Shown piece by piece: positions 31,666 through 45,640 of a stretch of 64,000 nt of DNA. The notes beneath the pieces were generated by a model. It was not told the origin of the DNA. It was given only the letters and a program-made list of their open reading frames with translations, and did no database searches. Each line of letters starts with the position of its first letter. The stretch's first letter is position 1. The translations under genes were made by a program, and so were the position numbers. The DNA comes from Epiperipatus broadwayi (taxonomy: Eukaryota > Onychophora > Udeonychophora > Euonychophora > Peripatidae): assembly GCA_028023455.1 (NCBI GenBank), contig JAQFVV010000287.1:122001-186000 (forward strand), written 5' to 3'.

Positions 31666-34423
31666 TAATAATTATAAATATACCATGCAGTATTGAAAGC
31701 ATGCTAGATTGCATAAGGAAACAATAGACTCCATAATGGGATTAACATTAATTACATATATGTAGTAAATATGATTAGAATTACTTCATGAATCTATATA
31801 ATGTTTACACATAAAATCTTATTAAATTATTATAATAAAGGTGTTAAAAGTGAGATTCCTTTATTTGTTTAATGACTATTAAGTGTCATATTACATTTGG
31901 CTAATATATTAATTTGACTCTAAATTGCTCACAATGTTGACAAAAGTATACACATAAACATCAGAACTCCAAGAATAGAAAGATTAATTTTATTTTTGAT
32001 CCTTTGTTTAACATTTAGAGTGCTATTAGTTCATAGCCTGATGGAAGGTGATTTACTCCTTTTGATTACATATTCATTGAGTTATATTTAATTTAATGTC
32101 TATATAAATATTGTGATAGTATCCCCATAGTTTCAATATTAGAAATAAGCAGCTTAATTTTTTTATTATAATAATTGTAATTTTCAAGTCATGTTGTACA
32201 TATGAGTATAATATTGTTAAGATGATTAATATATTTTAAAACAAGTCTAAAAATGTGTTTTGAAATTGTAAAATCGTGGTTAAATTCAAAATTTACAGAA
32301 AACATTCATTAACAAAGTTAAGTTACCAATCCTACATTATATTGAAGAACATTTTATTGTTAAATGTTCTTTATTAAGATACAAAAATTGATTGCAACCT
32401 AATCATAAATTCAGTGATTTATATCTGATTTAAAATCATTTGTAAACAAACTTAACATATATATAACATTTAAATGTGTGCGTGTTTTTTTTTTATCTAC
32501 TATAATAAAATAATTATTTTAGAGATTAAAAATATATATAATAGAAAGTCATAAGAATAATAGAATATCCTATAGGATACAAAAACAGTCAATTTATAGG
32601 ATAAATTTTATTTATTTTAATATCTAAAGTATTCATATATTATTCAACATCAAAATATGAATAAATAATTATATATTTAACTTGAGAATAATTTGATTTG
32701 AAAATGTTTTAAGTGTGTACAATGAAAAGAATATGGCTGATTTTGCCACATTGAAAGCTAAAAGAAAGTTTCCATCATTTGGAAAGAGTCTATTACTAAA
32801 TAACTGGTCCCAAGTTTCATGTAAAAATTAAAATTGAGTGAAAGAAAAGTATGAATCTATGTCTTTTTAAACCATGTGTTATACAGTATAAAAGCAAGCG
32901 CTCAACGAAATTCAAGGTTCTATGTGTGAAAAGTTCATCTGATAGATTTTATAAGTTTTAAGTATTCAATTTGCCATTACGGCTACCTGATTTCAGTCAT
33001 GTCTGGCTAGAGTAAGCATTGAGCATTCAACTTCAGAGGCAGAGATGAGACTTTGTGATCATCATCATCAAACATATAATAAGAGCAGAATAATTAATTG
33101 CTTAACTTATAATGTCGATAAAAATTTTAAGTGAATAAATTCTCACTTTAACCTATGAATTATTTAAAAATATATAGCCAAAATGTTTGAATCTTCAAAT
33201 AGTTTTGGAATTCTTAGCTTGCTATGCTAAGTAGATCGAATTTTGCTTTTTTTTTCCCAGTTTACATGAATAATTATTTAAACACTTCTGTGAAGTTTTC
33301 ATTTAATTTAATGTTTGTGTTTTTGCTAATTTTACAAAACTAATCCTGTGAGAGATCGAAATGGAATAACAACCCTCATTTCTTAAAAGGACAAATAACT
33401 GGAATCATAATTGCCTTAGGAAACTGAAACATAATTACTTTTGGAACAGATTTAAAAAGTGTGATAAACAATGTTGTTATTGCTCTTTAAAATAAAACAC
33501 CATGCAATAAGTGGATCAATGTTATTAAAAGTAAAAGAACTAATCATACTTATAATGTGGAATTTTTAAAAGTGAATAAAATAATGAGTATATTTATAAA
33601 AAGAAAGTTTATAAATGTAATCTTCAGAAAAATGTGCACATACTGATATTTGATTAAATTATTCATAAACTTTAGTGGATAATGGCTGTTTAATAATTTG
33701 GTTTCTTTACTATGTTTTTGCGTAATATTTTAATTGCACATGTTAATATTTAGCAATGTTATCATTAGTAGGAAGACCGAATAGTAGGGTTACTAAGGAT
33801 TTACTTAGATCCTATATATCAACAACCTTCTTTAATAAATTTGTATTTGTATGAACTACACATAGAGTTTCACATTATTTCATCTGCTTGCTGTCCTTTT
33901 ATAACAGTACTTATAAATAAACTCGTTTATTTAGAGAATGTTATCAGAGATATTGATTTAGTTATTCTATACCTATTTATTTCCATATTTATGCATTCAT
34001 ATTTTGTTAATAAAATTATTTAATTGTTTTTAAAATAACGATTTTGCATTTTATTTATCATTATCATCACTTCAATTCATAATGTGGTCATATAAATTTA
34101 ATTACAATCACTTAATTTTCATTATGCTTTAAATAAAATATCCATTTCTATTTAGTTATATCCTAAGAAACTTTACTTATATAAAATATATGAGTCTTTA
34201 TGATGTTAAATCCCTGAGGAGTAATGTGAATTAAGATATTGTTTATTAGCTGTAATATTATGCTAGCCACTTATATAAAGTTTTAAGGGTAGTTATATAC
34301 TAATTATTAGCACATATATCGTCAGAAATGCTGTAAAATTCTGAGATATATTAAAAATATTAATATTCACATACAATAATGTAGTAACAAATATTATTCG
34401 TGTGAAAGTTAATTTATGTATTA
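31666..34423. other. Intron, no gene seen
   Basis: AT-rich. Short (atc)4 near 33060. No repeat arms or coding frames supported. Confidence 0.5.
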
Positions 34424-34425
34424 TA

Positions 34426-35506
34426 CACCAGAGTCTCTTTTTACGCGGACTTATTTAACATGATTTTGAAGTTAAGCGATTCGTGTTTCACCGGAAGTCG
34501 AACTCCGATAATGCGCTATTACTTTAAATAATAAATTCTGCGCACTTACATTATATTGAAAGTAATAGCACATTATTGGAATTCGACTTTCATCTTAGTA
34601 ATTTCAATATTTTCAGTGCTTTATAATAGTAAGATTTTATGCAATAATGAAATTAAAATCATGATTTCCACATTTTATGTATAAACACATTAAATTTTAC
34701 AAGATTATAATGTAAACTTGTTCAAACATTGTGAAGTGTTAATTTTGCATTTTAAATCACATTCTGTTTTTGCATTTTAAAAAAGAACGTAATCGATTAT
34801 TAATCATTTAGTGTCCACAAGCTTATTTTTAAAAGGTCAGTAATAGCAGTGGGCACAATTAAATTTGACAATTAAAAATTAAAATCTGATTTTTAATTGT
34901 AATTAACAATTTAAAAATTACTTATGGCAACTTGAAATTAATATGATGTGAAATTTTATTTTTAAACGGAATTGAAAATTAAAGACAAAAATAAGAATTT
35001 AATTTTTAGTTGTTAGTTTCATAAACAATTAATAAAATCATCATCTCAAAGATTAATTACTAATTACTTTGTTACCAGAAAACCAGTGACACAACATGAG
35101 TGTGAAGTTGATGCTAGTTGTTTGCAAACGAATGTGTTTTTCGGCAAATAGCTATAATAATTAAAACGTGTATAAAAAAAAATGTAAATTACTGTACTGT
35201 AAATTATGCATAAAAATATATTATTTTGAATAAAATTAAATATTATAGTTAAAAAAAGTTTGTCTTGTATCAATTTTTTTCAAATTTGAAATTTTTTATT
35301 AGTCATATTTTATTTCCTTATTTATTTTTTTTTTTTTGCGCGAATTTTAAAGCAATTTTACGTTGGTGCTTTGCTTTTACGCAAATTTTGAAAAATCACA
35401 GACCACATCCCCCCTTTTTCAATGTAAGTTACATCTATTTTTGCACGATTTCATTTGCACGTGTTTTCTGAGGAACCTATCTATCGCGTAAAACGAGACC
35501 CAGGTG
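34426..35506. mobile_element. Non-autonomous DNA transposon with TA flanks (pogo/Tigger-like ends)
   Basis: Left end caccagagtctctttttacg and right end cgtaaaacgagacccaggtg are inverted repeats of about 24 bp with a few mismatches, flanked by TA at 34424-34425 and 35507-35508. The C-x-x-x-x-G-x-(C)-T-C...TTTTACGCG form is like pogo/Tigger ends. It is 1,081 bp with no transposase. Near the left end is an inner inverted repeat of 31 bp (34493-34523 and 34558-34588). Confidence 0.65.
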
Positions 35507-35508
35507 TA

Positions 35509-36660
35509 TTGTGTTTTGAAAAACTAAGCTTAGATTTGTAATGTCACCAATTGGTGACTTATTACTGAACATGGGTATTGCATATCTAATTTAGGTTAAG
35601 ATTCTTCGATTCAATGTTACAAATTATCATTAAGAAAGGAAGACTTATTTATTGTATCCCCTACATCCCTTAGCATTTTTGTTTATTTAATGTTACCAAA
35701 ATAGCACCTCTTATCCTTGATTGATCATTAATATATATAGATTGTGCCCTTTTATGTAGGTCAGAAATAGTCCATCACATCCAGTAAATTACTAAAAATT
35801 TTAAATTTCAGAATATGTTCTCTTGATGTGTTGATTATATTTTGTTAATAATGTCTTAAAGTACAATTTAAAGCTAAAATAAAATACATAATGCATAAAA
35901 TTATAATGAATCACTTAAGAACAGTTAAATAAAGCTAAAAATATTATTTCATATGGTTGCAAAAGCTGGCCATAATAAATAACTCAGCTATAAATATTTA
36001 AAAGTATGTTTAAAAAGTTCGATTTTAATAGTTTTAAACTTATAGTTAAGTAAATGTTATATTTAAATGTATAAATCATATTTAATAATCATAATTAATA
36101 TTGTATATTTTAAAAGTAAGTTTTATGGTAGTGAAAGTTATATTTAATTCTATATTTTCCAAATTGTTCTTCCAAATTTTTCATAATTGTATTATTTTAT
36201 TTAATAAATAAGTGTAGCAATTTATTTATTCCCAGACAGAAAAAAATCGGATAGTCTGTATTAGTTATATTAATCATTTGACCTGCATAATATGGTTACA
36301 CACACTTGCTTGCTAATATTTATTAGTAAAGTTCAAAATATTGTAAAATTGCATTATAAAATTGGATAGAATTATTACCTATCATAAAGCAAATATTAAA
36401 TATTAAGTTAACTACCATATAAAATGTTTTAAATAAAATAATAAAGACGAGTACAGTTAATAAAAAAGTTAAATATTTTGTTTAAATAAAAATAGATAAA
36501 TTAAATATTAAGAGTGGGATAAAATTTATTAAGTATTATTTTTAGAAGTCTTTTTAAATATTTAAGTAATGTAGTAAAGTAATAATTGATTTAAAAATAA
36601 TATTTTAAATATTTTTAAAGTTTTAATACATCATAATTTTTATTTTGAAATTTAATTGTG
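35509..36660. other. Intron, no gene seen
   Basis: AT-rich; nothing recognised. Confidence 0.5.
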
Positions 36661-36675
36661 TAAGTTTGCAACATT

Positions 36676-36746
36676 ATGCAAATTTGGTATCGAACTAAAA
36701 GTAAGAATCAACCAATAGGATAAGGTATTCTTGCAGGGTATAAATA
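36676..36746 (+). promoter_or_regulatory. Promoter-like cluster: octamer, CCAAT, TATA
   Basis: ATGCAAAT (36676-36683), CCAAT (36712-36716) and TATAAATA in ggtataaatacc (36739-36746) lie in the order and spacing of a Pol II core promoter. No ORF follows. It could be the promoter of an old LTR. Evidence is motif only. Confidence 0.35.
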
Positions 36747-39700
36747 CCATTGCAGTTGATTTATCAGGGGTGATTAATAATGTATTAAAGGTAGCTGAAT
36801 CATATCAGAAGCTATCAAGGTGATTGTAATTTTAATTTTATTATTTTAGTCAATTTTAGTGCTCTCTTATAATTTTATTTGCAAAAGCTAATAGGTATTA
36901 TTTTAAAAGTATTTTGCAAAAAGAGAGTGTAAACTAAAAATATTTTAATAACTTCATTTAATATGTGTTGCTAAATTTAAAAGTTTTCTTACCAGGAGTA
37001 TTTTGTCAAAAATCTAATATATAACTTTGCAATAATAAAATGGAAATACCAGAAAGCAAAATGTATTCAATTTATAATACTTTAAGAATGCATATAATAT
37101 TTATTGATGTAGTTTCAATAATATTGAACAAGAGAACTATTAAAATGAATAAATTAATTCTATGGACATTGTACAAGAAACTTATTAGAAAAAAATTTTT
37201 CACCAATTAAAAGTAAAAAAAAACACGCATTATTTTATATAGTAAGATAAGCTTGTCCAAAATTAAGAAGCAATAAGACAAGTATACTTTATGATAAATT
37301 TATAGAAATATCAAGTTATAAAAGTAAATGTTATATCCTTTGTGAAGGAAACATTAAAAAATTCTACAATAAATTATCTTAAAAAAAGACTCACGAAAAA
37401 TATTTTAGAAAAGCGTATGTTATTGAAAACCTGAGGCATATAGATGGTTAATACGCGTGTATAAAATTGTTTAAAAAGCTAATAATTTGAGATAAGAAAA
37501 AACTCTGAATAAATGGTAAAAAAAAAACAATAAATCTACTAAAGAAGAAACCTATAAAGAAATGAATATGTTAATAAATAAAAGGATGAAGTTATGGAAA
37601 ATAAATATTGCGCAAATAATTTATCCGGATAGATTAAGCTAAGCCAAATGGAACATAATGCATTACTATGCCAATATGGAATATTCTCGGAAGCTTCACA
37701 GGATTATTTTTTAGTATTATAATTTCAATAATCATCATTCTGGACTATAGAAGTTATAAACTATTATTGTATTAACTATTCCAGAATAGATTGATGATTA
37801 TTTTATTTAATTTTTTAGATTTTAAGACGTCATAAATTTTTTTTTATTATTATTTTTTTTTTAACCTGATATTTTATACCGGAAATTCGGACGGCTCTTA
37901 CTACCGGAAATATATTGTCTTATTCGTCATTATAGCAATGGAGGAGGTGTAGAGAAGCACTTTTGAGAACATTAAAAAAAAAAAAAAAAAAACTCTCGAA
38001 AATAATAAACTTTTTTTTTTAACTTTATCAAGAACCTTCATCAATTGAAGAGTTAATTGAAGATATACGTAATTATAGTCTTGATTTTTATTTATTAACT
38101 TAGTTAAAGTGTAAATTTTCTGTTTTATAAGAGTAGGAACATGAACATTAATTTATTACTAATATTAAAATCCTATAATATAATAATTTAATAGTTTAAA
38201 TAAGAACATTTTAAATAAAAGTATGGATGTATATTTTTTTTATGTATGCAATGCTATATCTAGTGGATGGAAAGAAGACTGCAAAAAGTGATGACCAGAT
38301 AATGTCACTTGGTAATAGTTAATGAATATTGATAATTTTATGATGTATATTTTGTTTTCTTTTTAGATTGCCTATGAATAATAATGAATGAAGTATAAAT
38401 GTTTTAATTATATGTAAATGCATTTTGTACAACATTTTAAACATTATGAGATCAGGATTTATTTGGGAATATGCATACTATGATTTTATACTAGTAATAT
38501 AACCCAACATGATAATAAATATTTGTGTGATTCTTTTAAAACTTTCATATTATTGGATGTTCAAGTATTATCTGATTAGTTTGTATATGGTTTAGAGTAT
38601 AGAATAATGAAGTAAGCAAACTTTTCTTGTGGATCAGTGAGATCGCACTAATTATAAATGAATTTTATTTATTGTTTTGAATATGCAAGATAGTATTTTG
38701 TCGATGTAAGATGTGATAAATCTTTAGGAAATAATGATAAGATAGTGGCTTGGTAGTACTATGGTGAACAGGAAACCAAGATGATGTTCTAATAGGATGT
38801 GATGAGGGAATATGAATAATATTTTATAGTCTTCATGCAGATATACAGTACAGCTAACAGTGCCCTGTAACTGATATATTTATTTTGGACAGTGTCTATT
38901 TTTCTTGAAGTATTGGTGTTTAATAAAGCTGAAGGAATGGCTTGACATCATTAATGTATTGGAGGACGTTGGACAAAATAGGTCAGGCCTCTATTTCTTA
39001 TTGATACACTGTGCCATGATATTTTGATATATGTTATGAGTTCTACTCTAGTTTTTCTTCCTTAAATCCTATACATCTGTTTCGCTATCTAGATTTCAAT
39101 GTAACTACATCGTTCAGTATGATATATATTTGAAAAGAAATAATAGATAATTTAGAGTTTAAGATATTCTATCATTTGAAGGAGATTAGTTCGTTTACTT
39201 AGAAGAAGTAGAATTTGTATAAATTGGAATTGAAAATCCAATGAATCCTAAAGGAAGAAAGAATCATAGGATATATTTTTTTTTTTATTTTGGAAATAAA
39301 ATATAAAATTTTTAAGAATAAAGTATATAAAACAAAGTTGTTCTTCAAAATGTTAATAACTTTTAAATGCTTTATTTTGTTTAAAATAAGTATTGCATAT
39401 TTTAAAATATAATGGTATAAAGTAAAACGATATAAATAATAAGCATAGGTATAATTTTGAAATTATTAAATAATAGGGAATATATCGGTAATTACAATTA
39501 TATAGTATTAAAGTAATGCTAAATGAGAATATGTTATATTTAATAAACATTGTGTAGTAAACGATATCCACCAAAATCTGGTAATAAATTATTAGATAGA
39601 TATTTTATGTAACATCTTTGACATTGCAAGATGAAAATTGTTTAATTTTAAGAAAATCCATACTCACGATAATGTTATTTTTTATGTTTTTCCGTAGTAT

Positions 39701-40937
39701 GTTTCTATGGATGTTTTTTTTAGAAAGAAAGGTATAATTAAATAATATTTAAGGATAGGATATATTTTTAATAAAAATAAATAAATGTAATTTATCATAA
39801 GTTTAATTAGAAAGAGATAAATAAAAGAGTATTATTTTATTATTGTTGTTTAAGTCAAAATGAAGACATAAAATAAATCTAAAATTTTTTCATTTTTTAA
39901 TAACTAAGTAATAAAAAATGTAAATGATATAAAGTGAGGATATCCAATGTAAATATTGTATATAAATTGTTTATTTTATTTTATTGTTAATAATAAACTT
40001 TGTTAATTTTGTTTTCAAAAATTTGTGTGTCTAGATTGTTTATTTCTCCCACTACACTGCATGAGATCGCAATATATCCAGAATAATAGAAACAAACATA
40101 TAATTTTGCACAGAGATAAATAAAGAATTATTTTAAGAATTCGAATATTTTATTGGTATTCATTTAATTAAGTAATCATAATTTTACATTATCTTATGGT
40201 CATAAATTAGTTATCATAATAGTACATTGAATTATATGCTATCCGTTGCCACACACCTTTGTTTGTCAGATTATCAAATGCTACCACATATTTATTATAT
40301 TATTACATGAAGATAAAAGATTATATTATTATTTTATTATTTTATTATGGTAATAAAAATATAGTGAAAAGAAAAGATATACAGAATTAGTTCATACAAT
40401 GAAGAATATTATTATTATTTGTTATTATTGATTTAAGTGTAGTAGATTATGACATAAAATCCCTTCTCATATTTTACTACCATAATTTTTAATTAACTTA
40501 GAATAAATTTTATGAACCTGAGATTTTATAGAGCTAAATTATTATGAATAGAAGATTAAGATTTAATTATTAGCTTAATCTTAGTGAGTAGGATTTATTA
40601 AAGTTGTAAGAATACTATAAGTTTATTTATTTGAAATAGTAATAGGGGGATAGTGTTCTTATGCCATTGAGGTAGTATCCTGTAGGATATTGGCTCAATG
40701 TAATCTATCTTGTCACCTGTATTTTCACTTCCAAGTCTCATGAAAATATTAAATATTTATTTAATTTATTTTTTATAAACTGAACCTTATTCGTATTTTA
40801 AATTTGAGCTAGTGAAACATTTAATTTTAATGCTGAATATTTTATTTATTAATTATTAACTGAGCTAGAACCCGTTTTATTTCATATAATATACTGCCCG
40901 GAAGTGAGGATAAAACGGACTAGGTTAGAATATATAT
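36747..40937. other. Intron, no gene seen
   Basis: 4.2 kb of AT-rich sequence. Small islands: two taccggaaat motifs at about 37875-37915 and an A19 run near 37974. A short inverted repeat (gaacccgttttat / ataaaacggactagg) lies at 40868-40925. Confidence 0.5.
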
Positions 40938-42430
40938 ATATTAGTACCTCCTATATCTATTATATCTTCCAACTTGCTGAGAATTTTAAATGAAGAGGTG
41001 AGACATGCAATTAATTGTACAGAGAAAGGAAAGGCTCCAGGTAATGATGGAATTATAATTGATATATTAAAAGAAGTTATATACTATATGTCTAAATAAT
41101 AAAGATGTACCAGATGATTGGAAGAATGCAGTATTAATATTAATATTTAAAAAAGGTGATAAAGATATTATAAATTAAAGACCTATCAGCCTTTTATCAG
41201 TTTTATACAAAATTTTTATCAAGATAATTACAACTCATCTACATAGAACATTGGATTTCCACAAACCAGGAGAACAAGCTGGATTTAAAACTGGTTTTAG
41301 TACAGTAGATCATATCCAGGTAGTGAGAGAAGATATAGAAAGGACAAATGAATATGAGTTGCCATTATTTTTGGATTTGTAGATTATGAAAAGGCATTTG
41401 ATTCTATAAACATTTCTTCAGTGATTAAAGCATTGGATCATCAAGGTGTAGATCCAGGATACTGCCTTATTTTAAAGAATATTTATAAAAATGCAACAGC
41501 AACAAATAGATTTCATGATACTGGGAAAATCAACATTGAGAAGAGTGTAAGACAGAGTGACTCCATATCTCCAAAACTTTTTACAGCAGTGCTGCAAGAA
41601 GTATTTTGTGGATTAAAATGGAAAACTAAAGGAGTAAAAGTAAATGAAGATTATTTAAGTCATTTAGATTTTGCAGATGATGTAGATGTTTTTGCAAATA
41701 ATGCTTTAGAGCTGCAACAAATGTTGCAGGAGCTATCAGAGGAAATTAGGATTAAAGATAAAAGTTAAAAAAACTAAAATTAATGTTTAATGGATATTCT
41801 CAAAGTATGAAAATAAACATTGACTATGATGAGTTAGAAGAAGTTAACAGTTACAAATACCTTGGTCATATTATTAATACAGATGAAAACATAATGGATA
41901 AATTTAATCATAGAATTAAACTTGGTTGGAGTGCTTTTGGTAGAAATAACTTGATATTAAAAGGAAATATGCCTATGTTTTAAAAGGGTTTTTAATAAAT
42001 GTGTTTCACCAGTTCTTACTTATGGATCTGAGACTTGGACACTTAATAGAAGAGCAATACAGAGACTTCAGACCCCTCAAAGAAGTATGGAGAGATGCAT
42101 GTTGGGGGTAACAAGAACAGATCGAAAACACAATATATGGGTAAGAGAACAAACAGGTATTATTGACCTCATTGAAAAAATTAAAAGATTGAAGTGGAGT
42201 TGGGCTGAACATATTGTAAGAAGAGATGATATTAGATGGGATAATTGAAATCTTGAACTGGATCCAAGAGATTGTAAAAGACCCAGAAAAAGACCACATG
42301 TGAGATGGATGGATGAAATAAGAAAATGTGCAGGGGTGATGTGGAGAAGAGAAGCTAAAGATCAGAGAAGATGGATTAAACTTGGAGAGACCTATATCCT
42401 ACAGTGGATTGACAATGGGTGATGATGATA
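40938..42430 (+). pseudogene. RTE-like LINE relic (reverse transcriptase to 3' end)
   Basis: Broken plus-strand RT: INCTEKGKAPGNDGI, a degraded LLSVLYK-like block, DYEKAFDSI in the +1 frame near 41385, SVRQSDSISPKLFTAVLQE, HLDFADDVDVF (catalytic DD), VNSYKYLGHIINTD, then LTYGSETWTL, RTDRKHNIWVREQT, RRDDIRW, RPHVRWMDEIR and LQWIDNG. These blocks are typical of the RTE clade, whose tails end in a short repeat; here gatgatgatatatatata follows the stop. Endonuclease is missing. Many stops and shifts. Confidence 0.85.
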
Positions 42431-42488
42431 TATATATATATATCAAATAAAATATCCATTACCAATTAATTATTGTAATAATAATAAA

Positions 42489-42680
42489 ACAACAGTGATA
42501 GTAAATCTTACAAATAGCTATTTTATATTGCAGAAATACTTTCAGCTATTTTCAAAACCTTCTTCAAATGAATATTGTTTACAATTTTTTCCAGTTAATG
42601 AAGGTTATGAAAATAACTGAAAAATATTTCTGCAATATAAAATGGTTATTTTTAAGATTTATTGTTACTATTATAAGCCT
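42489..42680. repeat. Foldback, arms about 85 bp
   Basis: agtaaatcttacaaatagc...cagctattttcaaaacctt is mirrored by aaggttatgaaaataactg...atttttaagatttattgtta. Centre near 42580. Between the RTE tail and the Gypsy relic; origin unknown, PLE pLTR-like by shape. Confidence 0.6.
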
Positions 42681-42829
42681 GTGTATTTCATCTATTATTA
42701 CATTACTGTTTCATTATATATATGTTAAATATGTGTATATACTGCCCTCCGTGATCTTGCAAAAAACTGCATTTATAACTCATACCTGGAGGAAGCTCTC
42801 TTCTAACATTTCTTATGTTAAATGAGTAA

Positions 42830-44861
42830 TAACAATCCGAGACAGCAGTTATTGGCAGATAAAGACATTAAATTATAATGAAGCTACCAAATGTCCAATA
42901 TCTCATGAATTGGTTTTACAGCAACCAAAGAATTTACTGACATGAAAATAGCAGACAATTATCCATTAGAAATCCACAAAGTTGACAAACCAAAAAAAGG
43001 GTACCTGAACAAAAGGGAATCATTGACTGAAATAAAAGTCAAATAAAGTGTTTTTGTTGTGGAAAACCCAATCATATGGCTCGTGAGTGTTTTTACAAAG
43101 ATAAATGCTGTAAGCACTGCATCAAAGTTGGCCATTTGAGAAAAAAGTGAAAAAACCCAGAGATTGGACCAGTATAAGAGAAATAATAGCCAAGAGCACA
43201 TTATCACAAAACCTACACAAGAGAAATTTGCTGTGATTAATAATAAGTCTACAGACCAAGCATAGAAATTCGAAATTACCATAAAAATTTATGCAAAACC
43301 CCTATCCATGGAAATTTATAGCAGTAGCAGGGTATCTTGAGTTTCCATTAACAATAGGAAAACTATCATGGCTGAGATGAGGCAACCACCTAAGCTGAAG
43401 CTCGGGATAAAAATCAAAGGCATAATGCAGGTCGTAATTACTTCCAACAATGGTAAAAAACTAAAACTGCTACTATATATAGTTCATGCCTCTATAAACC
43501 CTCTCATTGGCTGTGATTGGTTTCAGCAACTCTGAATAAAAATTGCATTGGTTAAAAACATTGACCTTGAAAAAGATATTAGAGATAGTTTTCCCAAACT
43601 TCTTAATGGGGAACCAAGAATGATTAAAACCAAACTGGTATTACTAGAAATGTCACCAGAAGCAGTGCCAATAACTTTTAATCCATAAAAGGTCCCTTAC
43701 ACTCAGAAACAAAAAATAGCAAAAGAAATAAATTAATTGGTTAAGAATGGTGTACTTGAACCAAAAGAGGTAGCTAAGTAAGCTACCCCATTAGTGATAA
43801 TAACTAAACCTAATGGACAAATATGTTTGTACAAATACTACATATCCATCAACAAAGCAATAAACAAACATGCATACCATTCCAAATTCTAGGGAAATTA
43901 TAGCATAGCTGCAAAAAAACTAAATATTTTGCAAAATTTGGATCTGAATGTGGTTTTCTACCAAATCCTGATTACCAACAAAGCTACTGAAATTCTAAAC
44001 CCTCACTATGCACCTATAGTTGTTCAAGTCCAAACAACTCTCATTTGGCATAGCCTCAGCACCCAATATATTTCAAGCAAAAGTTGAGACCCTTCTTAGC
44101 GGACTCGAAGGTGTCATCCCTTACTTCACTGACGTATTAGGCACCACAATTTCAAAAAATGAATTGAGTACTCATATTACAAAAATTTGCCAAAGACTGA
44201 AGGAATTTGGTGCAAAATTAAATTTAAAAAATCCATATGGAAGGCTAGAGAAATAATGTTTTTGGGACACCTTGTGTCAAGCTCAGGGACAAGCCCCTCC
44301 CCCAAAAAGTTAAAGCAGTATCTGAAGCAAACAATGTAAAGCAGCTTCAGGCTTTTTTGATTCTTGTGAACTATTTTGAAAACTTCTTGAATGGCAAAGT
44401 GCACATAGTGAGGCCTCTGTGTGATTTATTAAAAAAAGAGATGGAAATGGAAAGCATTACAAGAATGTGTATGTGTCAGAAACAATCATGACAAATTTGA
44501 TGACAAATTCGAAATTGTATGCCACTTAAGCAATCAAGTAGTGAATGTCCAAATGGCAGATGAAAAAATGTTAATATAAACACATTAACCAGTTGTGGAA
44601 AGATGAAAGTAGACAACAAATGTAGAGCTGTTGCTGAATAAAGATAACAGCAATGCAGTCCCAAATGACAATATGAAAGTAGAAACAGAAATCACTCCTT
44701 CTGCTGATGAGTTATTTTTGATACTCAAAACAAGAAAATGCTACAGATCTGGAATCAGAACCCCAGACCCCACCCAACATTCAAAGAGGCAAAGAAAAAT
44801 TCCTTCCCATCTTAGTGATTATGTTTTAAGTACAGAGAACATAAAAAAAGTAAAACACTAA
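42830..44861 (+). pseudogene. Ty3/Gypsy gag-pol relic
   Basis: Plus strand with many stops. Gag nucleocapsid at about 43040-43150: CFCCGKPNHMARECF (CX2CX4HX4C knuckle) and a second CCKHCIKVGHL knuckle without its last Cys. Protease-RT linker with NPLIGCDWFQQL near 43500. RT: VPYTQKQKIAKEIN, GVLEPKEVAK, PLVIITKPNGQICL, INKAINKHAY, then LSFGIASAPNIFQAKVE and the catalytic site as YFTDVL instead of YxDD. A large deletion removes RNase H and integrase; the end RTPDPTQHSKRQRKIPSHL is the basic pol tail. Non-functional. Confidence 0.82.
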
Positions 44862-44872
44862 CCTCTGAACTT

Positions 44873-44884
44873 GGGGGAAATATG
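44873..44884 (+). other. Polypurine tract and start of the Gypsy 3' LTR
   Basis: gggggaaa (44873-44880) followed by ta and TG (44883-44884), 12 bp after the Gypsy stop codon. This is where the 3' LTR should start. No matching 5' LTR was found in the window. Confidence 0.45.
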
Positions 44885-45402
44885 CTAAGTATATGTGTAT
44901 ATTCATATATACCCATAAATAAGTAGTATTTAGTAAAATAAAATTATATCTGTAAAAGGAAATGTATGTGCATGTATGCCGAAGGCACACACATTATTTT
45001 AAAAAGCACTTAGATTAATTAAATAGTTTTAAATAAAAGTGTAAATCTTATAAATATTAACTATACTGATAAATAATCAGTATTAGCAGAGATATTAATC
45101 TTAGTTAAAGTAAAGAAAGCCAGTACAACATTGAAATGTTTAGTTTCCAATTAGATTTGATGATAATGAAAATGCCTAGCCAAGCTATAGCCATCTACTG
45201 TACGCTTCAGTAATCAGTGAGAATCAGATGGTACACGAGAAGGTCATGTGCTTAGCAATTTTTGCCCAGTCTCAGTTTCAGATTACTACTTTATGAAAAT
45301 AAGATTATAATTGTTATAAGTACTCACTTTAGTGATTTGCATATGAAGTTTTATTTCTAATTAATAATTGTTTGCTTGTATATAAAATATCATAATACTA
45401 AG
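44885..45402. other. Probable decayed 3' LTR of the Gypsy relic
   Basis: Moderately complex sequence (gccatctactgtacgcttca near 45192) with no partner elsewhere in the window; LTR assignment is by position only. Confidence 0.35.
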
Positions 45403-45640
45403 AGAAACTATTTATTCATTTATATACACTTGATTATTACATATAAGTATATAAATAACCTCAAGAAACTGCACCCATACAGTATAATTATGAGTTAAAT
45501 TAACAATTACAATAAAATGTGCAGAAACTATTTATTCATTTATATACACTTGATTATTACATATAAGTATATAAATAACCTCAAGAAACTGCACCCATAC
45601 AGTATAATTATGGGTTAAATTAACAATTACAATAAAATGT
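45403..45640. repeat. Tandem duplication, 120-bp unit, two copies
   Basis: agaaactatttattcattta starts at 45403 and again at 45523. The copies are almost identical (one a/g change near 45492/45612), so the duplication is recent. Confidence 0.9.

Noticed and set aside
42959-43282. 107-codon minus-strand frame
   Set aside because: Complement of the Gypsy nucleocapsid region; the plus-strand reading has the zinc knuckles.
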